Shown here one piece after another: positions 7,295 through 14,642 of a stretch of 23,019 nt of DNA; the first letter of the stretch is position 1; every line of letters begins with the position of its first letter. The translations under genes were made by a program, and so were the position numbers. Source of the stretch: Modestobacter sp. (GTDB lineage: Bacteria > Actinomycetota > Actinomycetes > Mycobacteriales > Geodermatophilaceae); the NCBI GenBank assembly GCA_025966175.1, contig JAOPVN010000313.1:1-23019 (forward strand). Direction: 5' to 3'. Below the pieces are notes generated by a model. It was not told the DNA's origin. It saw nothing but the letters and a program-made list of their open reading frames with translations, and did not search any database.

Positions 7295-8818
7295 CTAGGC
7301 CCGGCCGGCCGGCCGGAAGGCGTTCGGCACCCACTCCAGGACGGGCTGCTCGGCGAGCGCCACGATCCACTCGGCGTGGTCGCGCCCTGCCGGGGGCTTG
7401 GGGATGGTGGCGCGGACGGTGTGCCAGCCCTGGGCCAGGCGGACGTCGACACCCTGGGCGGCCGGGGGACGGTGCTGGCTGGGGAACAGCAGCGACGGCT
7501 GACTGCCGAAGAGGTACTCGCCGTCCAACCACACCCGCAGGTGCTCGGTGCAGTTGAACATGAAGCGGCCGTCGACATCGTGGTCGAGGTCGAGGGTGTA
7601 CTCGATCACCAGGATCAGGTCCTCGAAGTCGTCCCGCTTCCACCGCATCCACGTGCCGGGCAGCATGCGACGCTCGGCCCCCGCGGGCATCTCCGGAACG
7701 GGTGACCGCTCCGGGCTCAGTCCCGAGGCGTCCCGCACACCCCACGGCAGGCCGTACGGCGACGCCCAGCCCAGGGTGACCGGGATGGCGTGGTCGGCGG
7801 CGTCGAAGGGGGTGTCCTCGACGTCCGGCCAGACGTCGTGCAGCTGGTCCCGCAGCGCCACCACCTGGTCGGTGAACTCCAGGATGGACGCGGGCGCCTC
7901 GATGCCGACCACCTGCTTGTTCAGCACCAGGTCGTCACCGATCGGCTCCAGCCACCGCGCCGGGATCCCGGTCGGGTCGATGATCGCCATGAGCGCGCCG
8001 ACCGATGCGGTCGAGCTGTCGGTGTCGGCGCCGCAGCCGTTGGTGATCAGGATGGCCTTCTCGAAGTCCCCCTCGGAGGCGAGCCAGCCCAGGACGACGA
8101 AACCGGTGTTGATCCTCGTGTCGGTGAAGTCGCCGTTGCCGTACTTCTCGACGATCAGCTCCCGGACGTCGTTCCAGGGTCGCCCCTCAGCGACCCACAC
8201 GCGCGTGTCGTGGACGACGTGCCGGATCCGGCTGCTGATCGGGAGCAGCTCCGAGGCCCGGTCGAGCAGCTTGTCGACACCCGACTCGACGAACGCCAGC
8301 GACTGCAGCGCCGCCATGAAGACGGCGGCCCAGATGCCGTCACCCGCGTGGTCGAAGCAGGCGTCCTCGTAGGCGTACGCCGCGGCGCGCTGCGGCTCGC
8401 CCGGGGCGAGGCAGGCCCACAGCTCCGTGCGGATCACCGCCCCCTCCCCGCAGGAGAACCAGTTGTCGAAGGAGCCGGTGTGCGGCGGCTGGATGCCCTC
8501 GGCCAGGTTCCGCTTGGCGACGGCGTACTCGTTCCACGGGAACTGCAGATGCCGGTCCCACGCGGCCGCGATGACGTGCCGGTCGACACGGGGCCGGGCC
8601 ATGTCGCAGAGCACCTTCGCGTAGACGACCTGCACGTCCAGGTCGTCGTTCGGCACCATCCCGGTCGGCACGGGGACGTAGTAGTCCGCGAGAACGGGTC
8701 CGTCCAGGCCCTCGAAGGACTGTCCGAGGGTGCCGCCGACCGCCTTGCCGCGCCAGCAGGCGAGCACCTTCTCGGCGTAGCGGTCGATCTGGACGGGCCC
8801 GGTGGCCTCGGTGCGCAT
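7295..8818 (-). CDS. ADP-ribosylglycohydrolase-family protein with C-terminal beta-rich domain
   Basis: 507 residues. The first ~330 match the ADP-ribosylglycohydrolase (DraG/ARH) fold: an N-terminal helix with GKAVGGTLGQ (~24-33), the first acidic metal motif NDDLD (57-61) and the second, GCGADTDSS (261-269, family pattern 'GGDTDT'), so the two-metal site looks intact. Classical members remove ADP-ribose from proteins or small molecules. The last ~170 residues are an extra domain with beta-sandwich character: EHLRVWLDGEYLFGS and LAQGWHTVRATI resemble the 'v.lDG....L..G.h.v.v' pattern of PA14-like or other carbohydrate-associated modules. The start ATG 8818 has GAGGAG just upstream. It is last in the leftward sugar operon, suggesting hydrolysis of an N- or O-glycosidic bond in an imported compound; that role is inference. 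No signal peptide, so cytoplasmic. Confidence 0.85.
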   Translation of the reverse strand: MRTEATGPVQIDRYAEKVLACWRGKAVGGTLGQSFEGLDGPVLADYYVPVPTGMVPNDDLDVQVVYAKVLCDMARPRVDRHVIAAAWDRHLQFPWNEYAVAKRNLAEGIQPPHTGSFDNWFSCGEGAVIRTELWACLAPGEPQRAAAYAYEDACFDHAGDGIWAAVFMAALQSLAFVESGVDKLLDRASELLPISSRIRHVVHDTRVWVAEGRPWNDVRELIVEKYGNGDFTDTRINTGFVVLGWLASEGDFEKAILITNGCGADTDSSTASVGALMAIIDPTGIPARWLEPIGDDLVLNKQVVGIEAPASILEFTDQVVALRDQLHDVWPDVEDTPFDAADHAIPVTLGWASPYGLPWGVRDASGLSPERSPVPEMPAGAERRMLPGTWMRWKRDDFEDLILVIEYTLDLDHDVDGRFMFNCTEHLRVWLDGEYLFGSQPSLLFPSQHRPPAAQGVDVRLAQGWHTVRATIPKPPAGRDHAEWIVALAEQPVLEWVPNAFRPAGRA

Positions 8819-8865
8819 GGTGCTCCTCACGGCTGGTGGCAGAGATCGCGACATCGGTCCGGCGC

Positions 8866-9732
8866 TCACCGGTCGAGCAGGCGGCGGAGCGCGCGGACGT
8901 CGGCGAGGACGTCGGCGAGCAGTTGGGGTTCGGACTCGGGCCTGCGCGGGTGGTAGACCCGCTCGACGGTGAACCAGCCGTCGTACCCGTCGGCGAGCAG
9001 CGCCGGGAGGATCCGGTCGTAGGGCAGGTCGCCGTCCCCGAGCACCACCTGCCGGAACGTGGGCCGGCCCGGGTCGTCGTCGGCCGCTGCGACGTCCTTG
9101 GTCTGGACGTCGACGATCGGCAGTCCACGGGCGATCGGCCAGCCGTCCTCCCAGGGCAGCTCGCCGGACCACCAGCCGTTGCACACGTCCCAGCACAGCG
9201 CGAGCGCCGGTGAGTCGACCGCCTCGAGGACCGCCCTCGCCTCGGCCACCTGGCCGACGTAGCTGGCGCCCTCGAGTTCCAGCATCAGCGTGACGCCGGC
9301 TCGCTCGGCCATCCGCGCGTACCGGGTCATGCGCTCGGTCAGCTCGGGCATCGCACCGCCGAGGTCGGGGCGCTCCCACCACTCCGGCAGGGCGTCCTTC
9401 CCGGCGATCCACGGCGCGAAGACCCGGACGAAGGGCGCGCCCAGGACGCCGGCGTAGCCGATCATCCGATCGAGCAGTTCGACGGCCGGCCCGTCGTCGG
9501 CGTCCAGGTACAGGTCGCGGCCGAAGGGCGAGGTGACGGCGGAGACCGCCAGCCCGTGCGCGTCCGCGATCCGCCTGATGCCGCGCACGTCGTCCAGGGA
9601 CAGGTCCCGGATGCTGGTCCCGCCGACGTGGCGGACACCCAGACCGTCCAGACCGGTGTCGGCGGCCACCCGGGCCGCCCCTTCGAACTCGCTGCAGAGG
9701 TCGTCGCTGATCGCTGCCATCCGCGGTGCCAA
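8866..9732 (-). CDS. Sugar phosphate isomerase/epimerase-like TIM barrel (AP_endonuc_2 family)
   Basis: 288 residues from a TTG start. The xylose-isomerase-like barrel is recognised by the strand-end ligands: Glu152 in LMLELEG, Asp182 in LCWDVCN and Glu257 in FTVERVY. The fourth usual metal ligand, the His of a 'HxKD' motif, is Gln210 here (VQTKDV). Members isomerise, epimerise, dehydrate or eliminate from keto-sugars and related compounds, commonly with a divalent metal. The TTG at 9732 is preferred to ATG 9720 because GGAAGGA (9738-9744) sits 5 nt upstream of the TTG and 17 nt from the ATG, and because the added residues complete the first barrel strand. It lies 29 nt after the dehydrogenase gene and 47 nt before the glycohydrolase gene in the same operon. 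The specific reaction is unknown. Confidence 0.85.
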   Translation of the reverse strand: MAPRMAAISDDLCSEFEGAARVAADTGLDGLGVRHVGGTSIRDLSLDDVRGIRRIADAHGLAVSAVTSPFGRDLYLDADDGPAVELLDRMIGYAGVLGAPFVRVFAPWIAGKDALPEWWERPDLGGAMPELTERMTRYARMAERAGVTLMLELEGASYVGQVAEARAVLEAVDSPALALCWDVCNGWWSGELPWEDGWPIARGLPIVDVQTKDVAAADDDPGRPTFRQVVLGDGDLPYDRILPALLADGYDGWFTVERVYHPRRPESEPQLLADVLADVRALRRLLDR

Positions 9733-9761
9733 GGAGTTCCTTCCGTTGCAGGTCAGCTGGG

Positions 9762-10763
9762 TCAGGCGTTGGTGGCGTAACGCTCGCGGGAGACCTCGCG
9801 AGCCAGCGGCTCCCCGCGCACCAGCCGCTCCACCTCGGCGACGACCCCCTCGCCGATCCGACGCAGTTCCAGGCCGCGGGACCCGGCGACGTGCGGGGTG
9901 AGCACCAGGTTCGGCAGATCCCAGAGCGGCGAGTCCGGGTCCGGGATCTCCGGCTCGGTCACGTCGATGACCGCGCGGATCCGGCCGGTGCGGAGCTCCG
10001 CGATCAGTGCGTCCTGGTCCACCAGCGCGCCGCGCGCGGTGTTCACGAAGACGGCGCCGTCGCGCAGGGCCGCCAGCTCCGCGGCGCCGATCATGTTCAC
10101 CGTCTCGGGCAGCAGCGGCGCGTGCAGCGTCACCAGGTCCGACGTCCGGAGCAGGGTGGGGAGGTCGACCGCCTCGGCCCCGAGCCGGCGGGCGGCGTCC
10201 GCGGTCAGGAACGGGTCGTGGACGACGACCTCCAGGTCGAACGGCTGCAGCAGCTCGATGACCCGCCGTCCGATCGACGACGCGCTGACCACCCCGACCC
10301 GGCGCTGGAAGTTGCCCTGGTCGGCGAGGATCGCGTCCACGTCGACCCAGCCCCTCGTCGCCCGGTAGACCTCCTGGATCGGGAGGACGCCCTTCAGCTC
10401 GAGCAGGATCATCGCCAGCGTGTACTCGGCCACCGGCAGGGCGTTCGTCGGTGCCTGCGAGGAGATCAGCACTCCCCGGTCGTAGACGTCGACGTCGACG
10501 ATCGGGCGGACGGTGCCCGCCGCGTGCACGATCGCCCGGAGCTTCGGCGCGCCGTCCAGCACGTCGCTGTCGAGCTTGGCGGTGCCCGTGCCGGTGACGA
10601 TCACCTCGGCGTCGGCGAGCATCTCCCGCACGTCCGCCCGGGAGTGGTCGGTCCCCGTCGGGGCGATCCGCAGCGTCCCGCACTCCTCCAGCCGCCGCAT
10701 CGACGCCGGCGTGAAGATCGACTCCCGGTGAGCGGTGGGCATCAGCAGCACGATCTCGGTCAT
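9762..10763 (-). CDS. D-2-hydroxyacid dehydrogenase (phosphoglycerate-dehydrogenase-like)
   Basis: 333 residues with the two-domain D-isomer-specific 2-hydroxyacid dehydrogenase layout. The catalytic residues are present: Arg244 in NTARGALVD, Glu272 in VTEPEIP and His291 in LTPHVAGS, along with PLWDLPNLVLTPH near the end. The nucleotide-binding loop is unusual: where most members have GxGxxG, this one reads SASSIG (160-165), with two glycines replaced by serine. The enzyme should interconvert a 2-keto acid and a D-2-hydroxy acid with NAD(P)H. Given the glycerate kinase in the linked operon, hydroxypyruvate or glyoxylate to D-glycerate or glycolate is an attractive but unproven reaction. ATG 10763 overlaps the upstream gene's stop as ATGA. 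It is unlikely to be the serine-biosynthesis enzyme, as it lacks the C-terminal regulatory domains. Confidence 0.88.
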   Translation of the reverse strand: MTEIVLLMPTAHRESIFTPASMRRLEECGTLRIAPTGTDHSRADVREMLADAEVIVTGTGTAKLDSDVLDGAPKLRAIVHAAGTVRPIVDVDVYDRGVLISSQAPTNALPVAEYTLAMILLELKGVLPIQEVYRATRGWVDVDAILADQGNFQRRVGVVSASSIGRRVIELLQPFDLEVVVHDPFLTADAARRLGAEAVDLPTLLRTSDLVTLHAPLLPETVNMIGAAELAALRDGAVFVNTARGALVDQDALIAELRTGRIRAVIDVTEPEIPDPDSPLWDLPNLVLTPHVAGSRGLELRRIGEGVVAEVERLVRGEPLAREVSRERYATNA

Positions 10764-12421
10764 CGCGGCGTCCCCGGGAGAGTCGTCGCGGGCTCGGGGC
10801 GGTGCACACCGCGCGGGCGGAAGCCGAGGTCGGCGCTCATCCCCAGGTAGTCGGCGAGCAACCAGGTGATCGACAGCCACATCTCGGTGCCCAGCAGGCC
10901 GGGGGTCCCGTCCCACTGGACTCCGGGTTCCAGCGCGAAGCTGAAGCCGGCCGCCGGGTTCCAGGAACGGGTGGCCCGCGCGAGCTGCCGCCGCGCCCAG
11001 TCCTCCCCTTCCTTCCGGCGGTGGTTCGTCTGCTTGCCGGCGAGCCAGAGGGGGTGGATCACGTCGAGCACGTTGCAGGCGGTGCCGCGGCGGTCGCCGA
11101 AGTAGGTGGCGTTGCCCGAGTGCGCCAGGACGCTGTCGATCGTCCGCTCCGGGTACGGCAGCGGGACGGCGAACTGCGCGAACGTGCCGCGGGTGAGCCG
11201 GTAGAAGCCGTTGACCGGTTCCAGCCAGCCGGCGGACGGGTCGGGCGAGCCCCAGAGTCCCGTACCGGGATCGCATCGGGTGGTCAGCCAGCCGAGCAGG
11301 GTCTCGATCTCGGTGTCCCGCGAGAAGCGCGTGCGGTTCCACAGCATCGCCGTCCCGAGCGCGTCCACCCACGCCCCGGCACGCCAGCCCTCGGTCGCCC
11401 ACGGCTGGGCCTCCAGCGCCTCCCGGACCTGCGGGGAGGAGAGCCGGTCGACGACGGAGACCGGGTGCTCGAACCCGGTGCCCAGGAGCTGCAGGGCGTA
11501 GCCGACGCTCAGGATGTGGTAGTTCACGCCGGCGTGCCCGTCCGGCGACTCCGCGGCGTTCGACTCGTCCCAGTCCGGCACGAGGCCGGTGCCGGGGTCC
11601 TGCCGGCGACGCAGCTCGTCGGTGCACCGCTGCGCGTCCACCGGCATGGCGGACCAGAGATCGAACATCTCCGTCAGCTCGACCGCGTCGCACCACGCCC
11701 GGACGGTCGGCTGCGCACCGGGCCGGTCCGTGAAGCTCTCCTCCGGCTCCGACCAGCCACGCGCCAGGATCTGTCCCAGCTCCTCGTGTGCGGTGTCGGC
11801 CAGCCGGCGGAGCTGGCCCGACGTGGACTCGGCCGGGCCGGTCCGCCGGTCGCGCAGCGGTCGAGCCGGGTTTCCGGCCACGACGCTCCAGGCAGCGACG
11901 TCCTTGGTCACCACCGAGCCTGCCGCGATGATGCTGTGACTCCCGACGGTGACGCCGTCCAGGATGACCACGTGTGAGCCGATCCAGACGTCGTCGCCGA
12001 TGGTGATCCCCCGCATGGTCAACGGCTGCTCGAAGATCGGCTGGTCGATCGACATCGAGTGGTTGAACCCGAGGATCGACGTGTGCGCCCCGATGCGGAC
12101 CCCGTCGCCGATGCGGATCAGCCCGCGGACCTCGGTGAACGGGTTGAGCGTGCAGTCCGCCCCGACCTCGACGTCCCCCCAGAGGTACGAGTGGGCGCTC
12201 ACGTAGGTGCGCTCACCGAGGACCAGTCGCTCCGGGTAGACCACGGCCAGCGGGGACACGAAGACGGTGGCCTGCAACTCGATGGCACCGCGGCCGGCGA
12301 GCTCGGCCTGCCAGTCCAGCTGCTGCTGCCGCTCCGCGGCCGTGGCGTGCTCCCAGAACGGGGACACCCCCATGTCGTAGCGGGTGAAGGCAGGCGCCTT
12401 CGCCTCGTCCGGCGCGACCAT
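10760..12421 (-). CDS. Two-domain protein: hexapeptide-repeat acyltransferase fused to a probable alpha/alpha-toroid domain
   Basis: 553 residues. Residues ~50-190 are a left-handed beta-helix acyltransferase of the maltose/galactoside O-acetyltransferase type: LVLGERTYVSAHSYLWGDVEVG, broken by a loop with the likely catalytic His121 (ILGFNHSM), then ITIGDDVWIGSHVVILDGV and the closing VVAGNPARPLRDR. Residues ~200-535 form a helical domain with repeats QDPGTGLVPDWD (274-285) and CDPGTGLWGSPD (383-394), and Trp-rich helices, like the alpha/alpha toroids of prenyltransferase/terpene-cyclase or some glycoside-processing enzymes. The acyltransferase half would acylate a sugar hydroxyl from an acyl-CoA; the second half may bind or process the glycan. 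Start ATG 12421 has an AGGAG site 6 nt upstream. The role of the fusion is unknown to me. Confidence 0.8.
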   Translation of the reverse strand: MVAPDEAKAPAFTRYDMGVSPFWEHATAAERQQQLDWQAELAGRGAIELQATVFVSPLAVVYPERLVLGERTYVSAHSYLWGDVEVGADCTLNPFTEVRGLIRIGDGVRIGAHTSILGFNHSMSIDQPIFEQPLTMRGITIGDDVWIGSHVVILDGVTVGSHSIIAAGSVVTKDVAAWSVVAGNPARPLRDRRTGPAESTSGQLRRLADTAHEELGQILARGWSEPEESFTDRPGAQPTVRAWCDAVELTEMFDLWSAMPVDAQRCTDELRRRQDPGTGLVPDWDESNAAESPDGHAGVNYHILSVGYALQLLGTGFEHPVSVVDRLSSPQVREALEAQPWATEGWRAGAWVDALGTAMLWNRTRFSRDTEIETLLGWLTTRCDPGTGLWGSPDPSAGWLEPVNGFYRLTRGTFAQFAVPLPYPERTIDSVLAHSGNATYFGDRRGTACNVLDVIHPLWLAGKQTNHRRKEGEDWARRQLARATRSWNPAAGFSFALEPGVQWDGTPGLLGTEMWLSITWLLADYLGMSADLGFRPRGVHRPEPATTLPGTPR

Positions 12422-12441
12422 CAGTTCTCCTTCTTCCGGTA

Positions 12442-12457
12442 CCCCGCCCTCGCGGGG
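12442..12457 (-). terminator. Intercistronic hairpin between permease and acyltransferase genes
   Basis: CCCCGC and GCGGGG form a 6-bp all-GC stem with a 4-nt loop in the 76-nt gap between the permease stop (12498) and the next start (12421). It could lower enzyme-gene expression relative to the permeases or protect the upstream mRNA. It is short, so an active role is unproven. Confidence 0.35.
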
Positions 12458-12497
12458 CGCCGTTCTTGCATGCGTTCGGGTTCAGGCGCGCGGCCCC

Positions 12498-13409
12498 TCA
12501 CTTCAGGCCGGTCGTGGCAATTCCCTTCACGAGGTACTTCTGCCCGAACAGGAAGACGAGGAAGACCGGGAAGAGGGACACGATGGACATGGCGAACATC
12601 CCCCCGAAGTTCGACGACCCCGAGGCGTCGATGAACGACCTCAGCGCCACCGGAACGGTCTGCACGTCTGCATCGGTGAGGAAGATCAGGGCGCTGAAGA
12701 AGTCGTTCCACGTCCAGATGAACGTGAAGATCGCCGTGGCGGCCAGGGCCGGCGTCATGAGCGGCAGGATGATCTTGAGGAAGATGCGCGGATGACCCGC
12801 GCCGTCGACCCGGGCCGCTTCGTCCAGTTCGCGCGGGATGCCCCGGATGAACTGCACCATCAGGAAGACGAAGAACGAGTCGGTTGCCAGGAACTTCGGC
12901 AACAGCAGCGGCACGAACGTGTTGATCAGGTCCAGCCGCGAGAAGAAGATGTACTGCGGCACGATGATCACGTGGATCGGGATCATGATGGTCAGCAGCA
13001 TCGCCCCGAACATCCACTTCTTGCCCCGGAACTCCAGGCGGGCGAAGGCGTACGCCGCCAGGGAACAGGAGAAGAGGTTCCCGATGATCGCCCCGATCAC
13101 CAGGATCGCGGAGTTCATGAGATAGGACTGGAATGGCCGCGCGAGCGCGTTCCAGCCGCTCGTGTAGTTCTCGAAGTCCAGGTGCGTGATGAACAGCCCG
13201 GAGTGCCGGAAGATCTCGTCCGCCGGCCGGAACGAGCTGACCACCAGCCACAGCAGCGGATAGATCATCAGGAACGCGCCGAGGAGCATGACCGTGTGAC
13301 GGACGACCGAGCTCACGGGGATGCGCCGGCGCCTGCTCCGGGTCCGCACTGGTTCAGCGGGGCCGACGCCTCCCTCGACAGGCGAACGGACGTCAGTGTC
13401 AGTCGTCAT
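12498..13409 (-). CDS. Carbohydrate ABC transporter permease, MalG type
   Basis: 303 residues with about six membrane helices, the first near residues 36-59. The cytoplasmic EAA loop that docks with the ATPase reads ELDEAARVDGAGHPRIF with the conserved Glu-Ala-Ala at 197-199, Gly203 and the following ILP at 214-216. The short C-terminus GQKYLVKGIATTGLK is typical of MalG-like subunits ('gqr.fv.Gl..GavK'). It pairs with the MalF-type permease encoded just upstream; the genes overlap by 11 nt, implying coupled synthesis. Neither transporter gene has an ATPase next to it: the likely ATPase is the UgpC/MsmK-type protein at 21768-22844. Substrate unknown, but the CUT1 class usually takes oligosaccharides, glycosides or polyols. 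Confidence 0.93.
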   Translation of the reverse strand: MTTDTDVRSPVEGGVGPAEPVRTRSRRRRIPVSSVVRHTVMLLGAFLMIYPLLWLVVSSFRPADEIFRHSGLFITHLDFENYTSGWNALARPFQSYLMNSAILVIGAIIGNLFSCSLAAYAFARLEFRGKKWMFGAMLLTIMIPIHVIIVPQYIFFSRLDLINTFVPLLLPKFLATDSFFVFLMVQFIRGIPRELDEAARVDGAGHPRIFLKIILPLMTPALAATAIFTFIWTWNDFFSALIFLTDADVQTVPVALRSFIDASGSSNFGGMFAMSIVSLFPVFLVFLFGQKYLVKGIATTGLK

Positions 13410-14376
13410 AGAAGACCCACCATTTGGATGCGAGGAAGTTCAGGGCCGTGAAGGCGCCGATGATGAGGACCAGGGCCCAGGCCATCGCGGACGCATATCC
13501 CATCTGCAGTTCCGCGAAGCCCTTTTGGTAGAGGTACATCGTGTAGAACATCGTCGAGTCGGCCGGTCCGCCGGTACCGCCGGAGACGATGAAGGCCTGG
13601 GTGAACGACTGGAAGCTGCCGATGAGCTGCAGCACCAGGTTGAAGAAGATGATCGGGCTCAGCAGTGGCAGCGTGATGTGGAAGAACCGCTGGAAACGGT
13701 TGGTCCCGTCCATCTGGGCTGCCTCGTAGTACATGGTGGGGATCTGGCGGAGGCCGGCCAGGAAGATCAGCATCGGCGCACCGAACGTCCACACGTGCAG
13801 CAGGATGATCGTGCCGAGCGCGGTGCTGGGGTCGGACACCCAGCCCCGGCCCTCGATGCCGATCATCTGCAGCAGCTGGTTGACGATCCCGTCGGTACCG
13901 AACACCTGGCGCCAGAGGATCGCGACCGCGACGGACGAGCCCAGCAGGGACGGCAGGTAGAAGATCGACCGGTAGAAGGCCAGGCCCCGCATGCCGCGGT
14001 CGAGGAGCATGGCCACGGCCAGCGCGAAGACCAGCTGGAGCGGGACCGAGACGATCACGTAGGTGAACGTCACCCGCAGCGAGTTCCACAGCCGATCGTC
14101 GTGGAGCATCCGCTGGAAGTTCCCCAGCCCGATCCACGACGGCGACTGGATGAGGTTGTACTTGGTGAAGGACAGGTAGAGCGAGGTCGCCATCGGGACG
14201 ACCGCGAGCCCCACGAACCCGAGGATCCACGGGAGCAGGAAGACGTACGCGGCCTTGCTCTCGCGCCTCGCGGTGGGCTTGGCGCCCCCGCCCTGGACCG
14301 AGCTCTTCAGCTCACTGATCGCCGTCACGAGCTTCTCCGGCTGGATGAGGCGGCCGTGGTCACCGATGACCTCCAT
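13399..14376 (-). CDS. Carbohydrate ABC transporter permease, MalF type
   Basis: 325 residues from ATG 14376, with six predicted membrane helices starting near residue 43 (AAYVFLLPWILGFVGLAVVP). The EAA loop is YYEAAQMDGTNRFQRFFHI, Glu-Ala-Ala at 218-220, Gly224 and LP at 236-237, so coupling to an ATPase is intact. First gene of the leftward operon, with a promoter and LacI-type operator upstream. The ATG at 14376 has no Shine-Dalgarno; GTG 14328, 16 codons downstream, has GGAG six bases upstream and would give a 309-residue protein more usual for the family, so the real start may be there. It forms the channel with the MalG-type partner; the lipoprotein encoded divergently should be their binding protein. 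Confidence 0.92.
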   Translation of the reverse strand: MEVIGDHGRLIQPEKLVTAISELKSSVQGGGAKPTARRESKAAYVFLLPWILGFVGLAVVPMATSLYLSFTKYNLIQSPSWIGLGNFQRMLHDDRLWNSLRVTFTYVIVSVPLQLVFALAVAMLLDRGMRGLAFYRSIFYLPSLLGSSVAVAILWRQVFGTDGIVNQLLQMIGIEGRGWVSDPSTALGTIILLHVWTFGAPMLIFLAGLRQIPTMYYEAAQMDGTNRFQRFFHITLPLLSPIIFFNLVLQLIGSFQSFTQAFIVSGGTGGPADSTMFYTMYLYQKGFAELQMGYASAMAWALVLIIGAFTALNFLASKWWVFYDD

Positions 14377-14438
14377 GGAGTGGTGCGCTGCGCGTCTGCC
14401 GTCGGCGGGATGCCGCCGAGCGGCCGCAGACAGGGTGC

Positions 14439-14452
14439 GGATGCCGCTTTCC
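14439..14452. promoter_or_regulatory. Operator A: LacI-type site over the start of the leftward operon
   Basis: GGATGCCGCTTTCC is an imperfect inverted repeat that shares GG....CGC.TTCC with sites at 14495, 16138 and 17436. On the minus strand it begins 5 nt after the -10 hexamer (14463-14458), so it would cover the transcription start and block the leftward operon when bound. Confidence 0.65.
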
Positions 14453-14457
14453 CGAGG

Positions 14458-14487
14458 ACGCTAGCCCGCGCGACTGAAGTGTGTCAA
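14458..14487 (-). promoter_or_regulatory. Promoter of the leftward permease-enzyme operon
   Basis: On the minus strand a perfect -35 TTGACA (14487-14482) is followed by an 18-nt spacer and TAGCGT (14463-14458), matching TANNNT. Transcription would begin near 14451, about 75 nt before the first ATG. Operator A overlaps that point. Confidence 0.65.
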
Positions 14488-14494
14488 CGGTCAC

Positions 14495-14508
14495 GGATAC
14501 CGCTTTCC
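14495..14508. promoter_or_regulatory. Operator B: LacI-type site in the divergent control region
   Basis: GGATACCGCTTTCC differs from operator A at one base of 14, and 5 of 7 half-site positions are symmetrical. It lies 56 bp from operator A, overlaps a possible -35 (TTTCCA, 14504-14509) for the binding-protein gene and sits just upstream of the leftward -35. It could repress the rightward gene and help loop or bind cooperatively with operator A. Confidence 0.6.
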
Positions 14509-14532
14509 AGGGACGGGTTTGCGCTCTACCAT
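14504..14532 (+). promoter_or_regulatory. Possible promoter of the binding-protein gene
   Basis: TTTCCA (14504-14509), a 17-nt spacer and TACCAT (14527-14532, TANNNT) form a plausible rightward promoter with a start near 14539 and a ~100-nt leader. The -35 is weak (4 of 6 against TTGACA) and lies inside operator B. Confidence 0.45.
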
Positions 14533-14642
14533 GACGCAGCGAAGCGACACCGCCGGCGTGACACCGGCTCGCCTCGGTTCCACCAGACGGCTTCGCGATC
14601 GACCACCGACGCGCCGCCCTTCAATGCAGAGGGAGATCAGAC

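Noticed and set aside
7300..7316. Repeated CCGG/GGCC units at the end of the glycohydrolase-family gene
   Set aside because: They encode the Arg-Pro-Ala-Gly-Arg-Ala tail and fit chance in very GC-rich coding DNA; no terminator-like stem with a proper loop is clear.
13691..13704. A GGAAACGGTT sequence resembling a LacI operator half
   Set aside because: It lies deep inside the MalF-type permease gene, lacks the TTCC end of the shared motif and has no promoter near it.
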